Source: Cryptomeria japonica
Lineage: Eukaryota > Streptophyta > Pinopsida > Cupressales > Cupressaceae
Reading direction: 5' to 3'
Assembly (NCBI RefSeq): GCF_030272615.1
Contig: NC_081408.1
Location: 401,541,889 to 401,605,888, forward strand
Length of the DNA stretch: 64,000 nucleotides
The notes below the pieces were generated by a model. That model ran no database searches. It was given only the letters and a program-made list of their open reading frames with translations, and was not told the DNA's origin. Position 1 is the stretch's first letter. Each line of letters begins with the position of its first letter. Made by a program: the position numbers and the translations under genes. Shown here piece after piece: positions 55,616 through 64,000 of this stretch.

Positions 55616-57283
55616 AAGACCATGTATAAAGAACATATGTAGGAAAAGAAGCATGAACGAGTCAAAAAGGAATATGTGGTGCTGGATGAGATTCCTGAAA
55701 AATAAAATGCCATTGGTACCTAATGCTCAACAACAACAAAACATCCCACAAACTCATGCAAGTGTTAGACGTTCTATGAGGTTAAGTAGACTTCCTGAAA
55801 TATTTTCTCCTTGTATCTATTTTATTAATTTATTCCGATGAACCAGAAGGATATGAAGAAGCAATGCAGGTGGATGCCAAACAACAGTGGGAGCTAGGCA
55901 TGAAAGAGGAAATGGATTCTTTGATGCAGAATTAGAATTGGGACTTAGTCTCATTACCTGTAAGAAAAAGAGCCTTGCCTAATAAATGGGTTTATAAGTT
56001 GAAGGAGGAGGATGGAGGACATAAAAGATATAAAGCTAGACTCGTGGTAAAAGGTTTTGCATAGAAAAAGGGTATAGATTTTGATGAAATATTTTCTCCA
56101 ATTGTAAAAAATGACTTCAACTAGAACTGTTCTAAGTCTCATGGTTGCAAAAGACTTGCATCTTAAACAACTACATGTTCAAACAACTTTTCTCCATGTG
56201 GATTTGGAGGAATTCTACAGGCAACAACCACAGGGATATGAGGTCAAAGGTAAGGAGGAGTTAGTGTGCAAGTTGAAGAAGAGTTTGTATGGCCTAAAGA
56301 AAGCACCCCGATAATGGTATTTGAATTTGATATTTTTGTGGATGAACAAGGTTACCACAAATGTCATTCTAATCATTGTGTTTATTTTACTTAAGAGATT
56401 GGATAATGGCAGCTATATCATCCTGTTACTTTATGTTGATGGCATGCTTGTTGTTGGGTCTAACACATCTCATAAAAATGAACTTAAATAAAAATTAGCA
56501 AAGTCATTTGCTATGAAGGATTTAGGTGCAGCTAAGAAAATCCTTGGTATGAGGATTTCACGGGACAAGAAAAATGGAACATTAACATTGTCCCAAAGTG
56601 AGTATATAAAGAAGGTGTTGAAAATATTTAACATGTGGAATGCAAAAGCAGTTGGTACATCTTTGGCTATTCATTTAAAATTGACTAAGGGGATGAGTCC
56701 AAAGACATGGGAAGAGGTAAATAAAATGTATAGAATTCTATATTCATCAGTTTTTGGCAGTCTGATGTATGCGATGGTATGCACATGACCAAATATTACA
56801 CATGCAGTGGGAGTTGTGAGCAGGTATATGAGCAATCCAGGAATGGAACATTGGAATGATGTCAAATGGATTCTTGGGTATTTAAGAGGTACTACTAGCA
56901 AGGCATTATGTTTCCAAGGATCAAACTCTGCTCTACGAGGATATGTTGACTCTGATCTAGTAGGTGATATTGATACAGGGAGGAGTACTACAAGGTATGT
57001 CTTTACTCTATGGGGAATTGCAGTTAGTTGGATTTCTAGACTACAAAAGGTTGTTGCCCTCTCAACCACTAAAGCTGAGTATGTGGTTGTTACTGAAGCT
57101 AGTAAGGAGATGATTTGGTTACAACATATTTTTGAGGAATTATGCAAGATGCAGGAGGATATCCCATTGTACATTGATAGCCAGAGCGTCATTCATCATG
57201 CAAAGAATTATGTTCTTCATTTGAGGACAAAACACATTCAACTCAGGTACCACTTCATACGATATGTTTTGGAGGATGGCTAG
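55616..57283 (+). pseudogene. pol: Reverse transcriptase and RNase H of element A, broken
   Basis: ALPNKWVYKLKEEDG, ARLVVKGFA-stop-KKGIDFDEIFSP, LKQLHVQTTFLHVDLEEFYR, YGLKKAPR. First Asp is lost (LHVQ for LDVK), and the YVDD box is YVDGMLVVGS. RNase H: GYVDSDLVGDIDTGRSTTRY, LSTTKAEYVVVTEASKEMIW, LRTKHIQLRYHFIR. About nine stops and small indels. Older decay than element B. Confidence 0.85.
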
Positions 57284-57510
57284 TTACAACTTGAGAAGCT
57301 TCACACAAGTCACAATCCTACAAATATATTCATGAAGGCAATCACATGAGAGAAGCTAATTTTCCCATTAGCTTCTATTGGCCTTCTTGACTAAAAAATC
57401 ATGAATTAAGGAACAACCAAGTCCAGGTGTTTTATCTAGTGGGAGTTGCTCATGTAGCAGTGTCATCTCGGAGTTTGGTGTGGACCCTGATCAGTCTCCA
57501 AGTCGAAGAT
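57284..57510 (+). other. 3' UTR of element A
   Basis: No gene. The expected polypurine tract before the LTR is weak (aagtcgaagat). Confidence 0.5.
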
Positions 57511-57953
57511 TGTTGATATGTGGTGACTTATCATGCAAGTATTGTACACTTGTTGGGCAGACATGTTGGCCCAAAGGGCCGAAATATTTGGGAGCCAAAG
57601 GCTCCCCCCAAAATTCTAGTATGAGTATGAGAATACGAGTACGAGTACAAGGAAAAGATTATGAGAATATTCCTTTACGGTTAGGGTTATTCTTTGTTAG
57701 CCAACTTTGTATGTTTCCCTAAAATTGCATGTTATAACCAACTGGAATGCATAAGGCATTGGAACTATGTTGTACTGATTTACTGGATAATAAGGAAAAT
57801 TGGACAACTGTGTTCTATGGATGTAGCACATCTTGGGTGAACCACGATAAATCTCTGTGTTATTTTGTGTTGTGTTTTTCTTCATCTTTGTGTGTTTGTA
57901 TCTGCATATAATTATTAATTCGTATTTGCTCTAAATCTTCCTAAACCCTAACA
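57511..57953 (+). repeat. 3' LTR of element A (443 bp)
   Basis: TGTTGATATGTGG to accctaaca, then the cacac duplication. Keeps both hairpins with AAA loops: GGCCC-AAA-GGGCC (57568-57580, loop 57573-57575) and GGGAGCC-AAA-GGCTCCC (57590-57606). Confidence 0.9.
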
Positions 57954-58599
57954 CACACTCGTCATAAAATGTTAGTGCATCTTATATCAATTAGATATAT
58001 ATAGTTGAAGCATTCATAACTTAATTCTATTCTATTATAGTTAATTTTTCATAACACAATATTAAATTCAACTAATCTAAAACCATTATGAATAATAATA
58101 ATCACAATTCACTTTAATCTATCTTCATCTAAAATCCCATAATAAAGAATCATTTCACATAGCTTGACTTAAATAATTCTCAAGCTCATAATTCATATCA
58201 TAAGGTCTTCCCACAGATCATCTCATAATCATTAATCATCATTCATTTACTAGAGTGTATCAAGAAATGATATAATCTAAATCAACTCCCACATATGACT
58301 AAGTATATTCGTAGATGAGAAAACCACAACTATCAATATAGCCAAGGAGTAAAAGAAACATGATGAAAGATGTGGGAAATACTAAATCTATCTCAAAATC
58401 TAGACAAACATCATAAGGTCACACATAGATGTTTATATCCAATAACATAAATCACCTAACAAGATCATAAAACATCATGAAAACATGAAATGAGTGTAGT
58501 TGGAGGGGCTACACACAAATCAAAAGAATGTTATGAATTAAATAACTAGACATGGCATGGAAGACATTGCTGAGTATAACAAGCCCTGGAGAAATGAAT
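57954..58599. other. AT-rich DNA without recognisable features
   Basis: Flank of element A after its target duplication. No ORF or repeat that I can name. Confidence 0.4.
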
Positions 58600-59090
58600 G
58601 AAGTGACAAAGCCAATATATTCATCACCCAAATTAATAGACTTTACAATAGTAACTTCTAATTTTAGCAAATTAGTAGAATTGATGTTAAAAACATATGG
58701 GAATTCTTTGCTACAAATATTTAAATAAAACCCATTATCAACTAGAGCACATTTGATTCGAATATCCCCATATTTAACTATAATTTATAACAATAAATCT
58801 TCTTTAATGATATGGGGAGGAGTTAACTCGCAAGGTACAAATAAATTTTTAGATTTATCCATATGAACAGGCTCTAGAATAGTAACTACCTCTATAGGAG
58901 CAATGTTAGATGGAATAATAGATTTAGGTAAAGCTTTTTTGAAAATATTTTTTATATCTCAAACGAATGCATCAATTCCCAACTCTATATCTTGTTTGAA
59001 GTATTTTTAAATTGACCAAGTAAATCATATCCCTTAGCCATTTCTTTGATATGAATGCTCAATTGTAGGATAACTTTGTGGGATAATTAA
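58600..59090 (-). pseudogene. Decayed Ty3 protease region on the minus strand
   Basis: In mixed minus-strand frames it reads KGYDLLGQFKNTSNKI (near 59040-58990), like the linker before Ty3 protease, and further on KYGDIRIKCALVDNGFYLNI (near 58780-58720), the protease site with DNG in place of DSG, followed by a region ending in LGDEYIGFV. Element 1 has the same order (YNIFEQIKWTTTQISIF, then LIDGGARLNI). Many stops. A short isolated relic. Confidence 0.45.
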
Positions 59091-59631
59091 CTCATAAAAA
59101 TGGTATATTCCTAGAAAAGGATATCCTAATATGAGATGTAAAACATGGATATGCCTAAACCATATGAATAAGAGTATTGTGATTCTTAGGAATGAGTAGC
59201 ATCATGAGGCATAATATTATTACGTGTAACTAAAGAAGAAGCATTACTAGAAGGGAGGTTGACATTATAAGTATCTATCACAAAAGATGTATTACAAGTC
59301 ATAACGTATGAATGGTAAGTGCTTGAAGGTAAATCATCAATATACTCAAGCATGTAATTGATAACATCCATAGGAAAAATGGAAACAATACAATACATGC
59401 CCATATGTGAAGTGGGGGTATTCAAAATAGAAGGGAAGTAAATAACTAATTTAATGATGGAAGAATAGGTATACACTTGATGAAACAACGCCTCATAGAC
59501 TTACAACCCCATTTGACTGATAAAAGGATATGAATATATCAATTATAGTTACAAATTGTATAAATATATCAAAATATACAATATAAGCAAGTGTAGAAGC
59601 TAAAGACAAGGGACAATGAGTGTCCATCACA

Positions 59632-59673
<42 letters not shown>

Positions 59674-59728
59674 TATGTACATGCATCTATGTATGTATGT
59701 ATATATGTAAATATTTATATATGTATAT
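59091..59728. other. AT-rich DNA with CA microsatellite
   Basis: The 100-codon minus-strand frame at 59186-59488 may be an upstream part of the same relic but has no motif. A (CA)n run lies at about 59628-59669, followed by atgtatgtatgt and tatatgta repeats to 59727. Confidence 0.5.
59628..59669 (+). repeat. CA dinucleotide microsatellite
   Basis: About 20 CA units with one early interruption (cactcacac). Confidence 0.9.
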
Positions 59729-59828
59729 TGTAGACACCTAAAAATGTCTCATTAATCATACACTAATTATTCATCCTAATTAATTAAGTAATTCTTTAAT
59801 TATTTAATTAAGCTAATTATTCTTCCAA

Positions 59829-60112
59829 TTTTTTTATTTTTTTTAATGTCTGGTAAAATTTTTAATGTGACCAGTGACACTAGCATGACACGCCCTCCGG
59901 CTCCACGTGAAATGTCTTTTGACCCAGAGCTATGAACCGATGAGGCCACAACTGGGGGACCTCATCCCCACACTTCACTTGTTCAAACCCGCGAGCACAA
60001 CGGCCCAGCGAAGACACAAGGCCTGCGAGCACAATGGCCCAACAGGGGTTTGAACCTTGGTGGTCACTTCACCAACAAAGTGTTTTAACCGTGACACTAC
60101 ATGTCCAAAGAC
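59829..60112 (-). mobile_element. tRNA-derived SINE with 14-bp target duplication
   Basis: The 14-bp repeat aattattcttccaa flanks it (59815-59828 and 60113-60126). On the minus strand it begins GTCTTTGGACATG, has a box-A-like TAGTGTCACGGTTAAAA (60083-60099) and a consensus box B GGTTCAAACCCC (60045-60056), and ends in an A-rich tail. A 17-base unit gcgagcacaaYggccca is duplicated inside it (59991-60007 and 60025-60041). The head, tail and long target duplication together make a SINE likely. Confidence 0.75.
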
Positions 60113-60864
60113 AATTATTCTTCCAAATTGACTCAATCATCACATTCAACATTTATAATTATCGAATTTCTATTCTTTAATCAATTCATCATTTAACCCT
60201 CTTTCAAATATTAATTAAATATTATTTATTTTATTAATCACGATTAATTCCTTAATTAAATAATCTTTATTATTTAACTAATTCTATTTCTAATGATTAA
60301 ATAATTTCATTTAAATTGTTTAATTAATTAATGTATTCCTCCAATTTCCCAAATTCAAATTTTAGTTAATTTCATTTAATTCCAAATCATCAAATTAACA
60401 TTTCACCAAATCTGAATTTCAATGAATTTCAGTAAATTTCATGTGCATTTCACGATTCTAAAGTCTAAATTCAAATCCAAATTGAAAGTGAAAATCAAAT
60501 TCAATTTCAAAATCCTACAGCACAAGTTGAAATCATAACTGATTGATCAAATTAGATGACTAATTAGTTAACTCAGCTAACTCCTCAATCACCCCTTTTC
60601 ACTCCAAATCACCTTTTCTAACTGATCAATCGATCCACTTATCTCTCCAAGCAATTCAATCTTCTATTCAATCAACTCAGTCAACTGACTAATCAATTGA
60701 GTCATCTGGCCAATCAATCTAGTTGAATACTCAATCAAATAAGTTAACAAGTCAATCAATCTAAGTTAACAAATCAATCAAGATGAGTTCATTGATCAAT
60801 CAATTTCAGTTCACTCCCAATCAGGACTTGAGTTCAAAATCCCTCCCCATCTATGTTGAAAATC

Positions 60865-60872
60865 TATAAATA
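60865..60872 (+). promoter_or_regulatory. TATA box in the LTR of element E
   Basis: tataaata in aaaatctataaatacaac; the related fragment at 30571 reads tataaaag. Confidence 0.55.
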
Positions 60873-61160
60873 CAACATTTTCTCAATTCAAACTAGAATC
60901 ACAGTCTTCAAAATATTTGTGTCAATCATATGCAGGAACCCCGGTGCAATACCTAAGAGCCACTTACCACACGAATTGGAGAAGAGCAATGGAATCATTT
61001 TCAAATTAATTGAGGGAGTTTCATGTTATTTCTTGTGTATTCAATTGATTTTGATATCATTTCTATTGTCATTTAGGAGTAATATAATTAGATTAGAGTT
61101 GGTGATTTGCTTTGATAATCTGATTGTATTATTTATGCTTAATTTACCCCTGAAAATATT

Positions 61161-61180
61161 TGGTGAACCCGAAGTGAACT
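61161..61180 (+). other. Candidate primer-binding site of element E
   Basis: tggtgaacccgaagtgaact begins TGG and is followed by leader-like DNA. The tRNA is not assigned and the LTR end is not exact. Confidence 0.4.
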
Positions 61181-61250
61181 TGCAGCTTATTGATTTAACT
61201 TTCTATTTTTTTGAATTTGCAAGGTTGTACGGACCAGCAGGATGGAGTGT

Positions 61251-61938
61251 GCAATTGATTACACAGAAATTCGCAATTGCACATATTAATTCGCAATTAC
61301 ACATATTAATGCGCAATTGATGTTATTTTGATTCGCCATTTGATATTATTTTAATTCACAATTGATTTAAATAGTTTACAATTGCAGGCTTAACCCAAAA
61401 TTTCATTTTTAAGTGTTGTTTTGGCTTTAAATTCATTTATGAGATTAACCCATTACAATCTTTTAATTTTGGAAAAGTTGATTTTTAGGCATGAAATGTT
61501 TCTAACTCCATGGCAGGCAAGGTAACTTTCAAGATTTTAGGTGCAAGGAGGGGGAAACAGCACATCAAACAACTAAAAGCTTATCAAAGGCTTATAAAAG
61601 CAAAAAGACAACTTTGAGAATTTGAAGAGGGAGAGGTCATGGCTTCGTACCATCAAACCATAAGCAAAATCCTAGACAAATTCGATATTTATGATGATAT
61701 CAAAGTGATGGGCAACCTTATCTGGAATGATTTCATTGAAAGTGAAAACTTCTCTCTTCCATCTTTTTCTGCTATTTAAATTTTTTTTCAAAGTTGCAGG
61801 TTTAACAGATGCGCAATTGACTTGACAGTAATTCGCAATTGCTTACACAAAAATTCGCAATTGTTGTTAAATTGATTTGCATTTGATTAAATGTTAATTC
61901 GCACTTGATTAGAGGTTAATTCACAATTGCTAGAATAG
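61251..61938 (+). repeat. Two clusters of attcgcaattg units
   Basis: The word ttcgcaattg or close variants recurs about eight times at 61251-61386 and seven times at 61810-61938, at 18-30-base spacing. A 46-codon ORF lies between the clusters. Confidence 0.7.
61639..61779 (+). CDS. Small ORF between the repeat clusters, hypothetical (46 aa)
   Basis: ATG 61639 in aggtcATGgct to TAA 61777. MASYHQTISKILDKFDIYDD then IKVMGNLIWNDFIESENF. Composition is protein-like (hydrophobic residues at helical spacing) but it is short and I know no match. It may be a leader ORF of element E or the start of a deleted gag. Confidence 0.3.
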   Translation: MASYHQTISKILDKFDIYDDIKVMGNLIWNDFIESENFSLPSFSAI

Positions 61939-62862
61939 GTTGGGTTGAGTTTATTTATGTTTTTATGTCATTTTTGTCAGTATTCCATTCTATTTTTGCA
62001 AACAGAAAGATCTTAACTGAGAAGAAAGTTAGGCTGGAAATCCCACCATGTGTCAACTAACCTTTTATTGGTTCATTGCAAGGGTAGCTTAGAAAATCTT
62101 TCATTTTGGTGCATTTAAAATAAACCACAAACAATCTACTTTTTGCTTCACAATTGCTATGAAGGATAAAATGAATACCATGTTTTCATGGAGCAATATC
62201 TCCATTTAGACTAGAAAATTTTGCAATTGAGGTTAATAAGAATATTGTTTTGCATGTTTGTGAGGTGATAGGTATATGCTCTCCCCTTCAATGGGTGATC
62301 AAAAAGTTAGAACCATCTCTTTTATGCTTTCTTACAATTACATGCAAATGGGATAACAGCTTTAGCAGGCCTGCCCTCCTGAGAAGCTCGTAAGGTCGGT
62401 GAGAGGGGACTAACCTAAGTGGCAACGGCTAACACCAAGTAATCCAAGCCACTCTAAATAAATGTGTATGTGATAAAAATCATATGCGATGAGTGTTACA
62501 TGTTGTCACAAATGGTGTTATGCCTCCCTCAATGCATATACGGTACGTTAAAATCTGTAGAGCGTAACCTCTACAGACTGGGAGACCTCCCTTAACGGAG
62601 TGTAAAATGTTGTTTATTGTGACCACTCGAACGAAACCCTTTCTAAACACCTTATAAATTAGAAGCCCAACTGAGTCAGTAACCAGACACTTTTATTCTC
62701 ATTAGGCCAAAGTGTTTAAACCTTCCAAAAATCGCCCATGCATATCCAAATTCTTTCCCCGTATCAATAGGATAATCCAAAATCAAAAGAAATCAGGATC
62801 AAGAATAAACCCTTCCATCCTACCCAATTTTTTATCAAGATCCCACTGACCAATAATCTTAT
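61939..62862 (+). other. Leader of element E
   Basis: No gene. A GC-richer block at 62360-62700 (gtaaggtcggtgagagggga, aaatctgtagagcgtaacct) resembles the Tat leader of element 1 in layout. Confidence 0.45.
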
Positions 62863-63238
62863 GATGATCCCCTCATTCTTTTCTATTCCATTCATAATAA
62901 CACCCTTTTATCTCAAGAGCATGATGTTCTTTCAAGTCACATCCAGCATCCACCTCCTAAGAAAGATCATGACATCCCTTCCATACTTCCTAATAATCTC
63001 TTTCCAAGTCAAGATCCCTCTTTCTCTTCATCTCCATGTCATAATCCTCCATGTTCCTCACAAGATTCCCTCTCAAATGAACTTACCATTTATTCTAGTC
63101 TCCCTCATGATCCCAATCCCTCTACACAAGTTGTTCATGAACCCCTTATCAATGAAATCACCAATCCAGATCATACTACATAGGGCAACTTGTCAACAAT
63201 TGTATGTGTGCCATCATCAAATGCCAATGTAGTGACAT
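62863..63238 (+). pseudogene. Ser/Pro-rich reading frame in element E, unknown
   Basis: The frame beginning at 62863 reads DDPLILFYSIHNNTLLSQEH, then HPPPKKDHDIPSILPNNLFP and SPCHNPPCSSQDSLSNELTI, one TAG at about 63181, and ends NANVVT at the TAA 63236-63238. Rich in Ser, Pro, His and Asp with no hydrophobic core, like a linker of a retroelement polyprotein. The overlapping frame with an ATG is Ile/Pro-biased and less plausible. Confidence 0.4.
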
Positions 63239-63359
63239 AATTAAGCATAGCACCAGCTAATAAGATCAATAGCTGGTTGGTTTCATCATCATCTTTAAGT
63301 GCATCAATAAAAATAAGCATAACATCCACTCATGTCACAACTTCAGAACTAAAATTTAT

Positions 63360-63662
63360 TTGCCTCATATACCCGCACTTGAAAGACTAGGGGAAAAAAA
63401 TTTATCACAGCTGAATTGGTTTGAAAATGATGAGGCTATAGCTCAATTCATGGGTACCAGAGTTGGATTTCCCTTTGATGATCCACAAAATCCAAAAACT
63501 GAGAAAATCAGCATTGGAGATACCAAACATGTGCACCTAGCTGAACATCCTATTGAAAAAGACAGGTTCATCCAACTCTTCAAACACAGACCAATGAACT
63601 ACCTACACAAAACTCCTCGACCCTATGAACAACATGCGCCTAAAAAAATATATTATATCTAA
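63360..63662 (+). pseudogene. Reading frame in element E, unknown (about 100 aa)
   Basis: Opens at TTG 63360, with no ATG nearby. Reads LGEKNLSQLNWFENDEAIAQ, GFPFDDPQNPKTEKISIGDT, HPIEKDRFIQLFKHRPMNYL and ends KKIYYI. Protein-like composition. It lies between the Ser/Pro-rich frame and the 3' UTR, so it could be what is left of the polyprotein after deletion of pol. Confidence 0.4.
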
Positions 63663-64000
63663 GGGATGGGTTCATTTAAATTTTAGTGTTGCATTTGCAT
63701 ATTTCTTTACTGTATTGCATCACATGTCTCCATTTCAGAGTGCATCATAGTTACTTGCATATCACCAATGCACAATATATAGTTGGACATCATTATTTCT
63801 TTCTCATGTAGTTGCATCAATAAAGAAAGGAGATTATCTGAGTCATTTACCTGTCTGCACTGAAGGGAGAGAAGGTGGTCTCATTTTCTAGATACTTGTT
63901 TATGAAGTCTTTAGGAGGTCTTCGGTCATTTATCTTCAATGTCACCTTGTGATTGAGCTTTATCCATGGTTGAGTAGTGTGTGTGTGAAAAGTGGTAATC
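63663..64000 (+). other. 3' UTR of element E, related to that of element 1
   Basis: tgaagtctttaggaggtctt, cggtcatttatcttcaatgt and ggttgagtagtg match 10058-10133 in order and spacing. tattgcatcacat also matches 9893-9906. The window ends inside it. Confidence 0.6.

Larger units (their letters stand above)
33272..57953 (+). mobile_element. Ty1/copia retrotransposon A, outermost of the nest (TSD cacac)
   Basis: Target duplication cacac at 33267-33271 and 57954-57958. Without the insert (33489-53168, which includes one gtatg copy) it is about 5.0 kb with LTRs near 450 bp, a normal copia size. It has gag, protease, integrase, RT and RNase H in copia order, all decayed. It is the oldest layer of the nest. 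Confidence 0.88.
59729..61160 (+). repeat. 5' LTR of element E
   Basis: AT-rich U3 with many aattaatt and caatcaa words, TATA tataaata at 60865-60872, then taagagccacttaccacacg. The right border is not precise because no clean CA end is seen before the binding site. A SINE interrupts it at 59829-60112. Confidence 0.55.
59729..64000 (+). mobile_element. Ty3 Tat-like element E, left part, probably internally deleted
   Basis: Starts TGTAGACACCTAAAAATGTC, an LTR-type opening, with a TATA box at 60865 and a candidate primer-binding site at 61161. The leader resembles that of element 1. By 63690 the sequence already matches the 3' UTR of element 1, with no pol between, so the copy is deleted or non-autonomous. 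The right end lies outside the window. Confidence 0.6.

Noticed and set aside
1-64000. CRISPR arrays, rRNA genes, true tRNA genes and bacterial operon signals
   Set aside because: None seen. The only tRNA-like sequence is the SINE head at 60040-60112, which lacks a full cloverleaf.

Overview
This window is repeat-rich nuclear DNA of a land plant with a large genome. A gymnosperm is my guess, based on dense retroelement nesting, old decayed Ty3 and Ty1 families and a plant PPR gene relic, but no marker fixes the species. I found no intact host gene. Nearly everything recognisable is a retrotransposon, a fragment of one, or AT-rich sequence between them.

Layout. (1) 1-20739: a decayed Ty3/gypsy element of Tat type (gag, protease, G-patch, RT, RNase H, second archaeal-type RNase H, integrase). 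Its 3' LTR is split by element 2 (11283-20520), a pol-less, LARD-like element with 3.66-kb LTRs. Those LTRs carry a degenerate PPR gene fragment and three tandem hairpins. (2) 20740-26157: right part of element D, which has zinc-knuckle gag sequence and a long second ORF but no pol. (3) 26158-33271: AT-rich LTR debris split by element F (26449-30177), a non-coding LTR element with TSD aatta. (4) 33272-57953: a four-level nest. Ty1/copia element A (TSD cacac) holds in its 5' LTR Ty1/copia element B (TSD gtatg). B holds in its 5' LTR a minus-strand LINE. The LINE holds in its RT gene element C (TSD ctttg), a better preserved relative of D. (5) 57954-59728: anonymous AT-rich DNA with a decayed minus-strand Ty3 protease region and a CA microsatellite. 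(6) 59729-64000: the left part of another Ty3 Tat-like element (E), with a tRNA-derived SINE in its LTR.

The most unusual items are these. The LINE has a third ORF downstream of RNase H whose start overlaps the ORF2 stop by 11 nt (ATGACAAGTAA). The C/D family carries a roughly 1,126-codon second ORF behind its own TATA-like box and has no pol. A PPR gene relic sits inside both LTRs of element 2, next to three conserved hairpins. Most coding damage is nonsense (often TGG or CAG to TAG) and Asp-to-Asn change, the pattern expected of methylated, silenced repeats. The elements act only as mobile DNA; I see no host pathway here.
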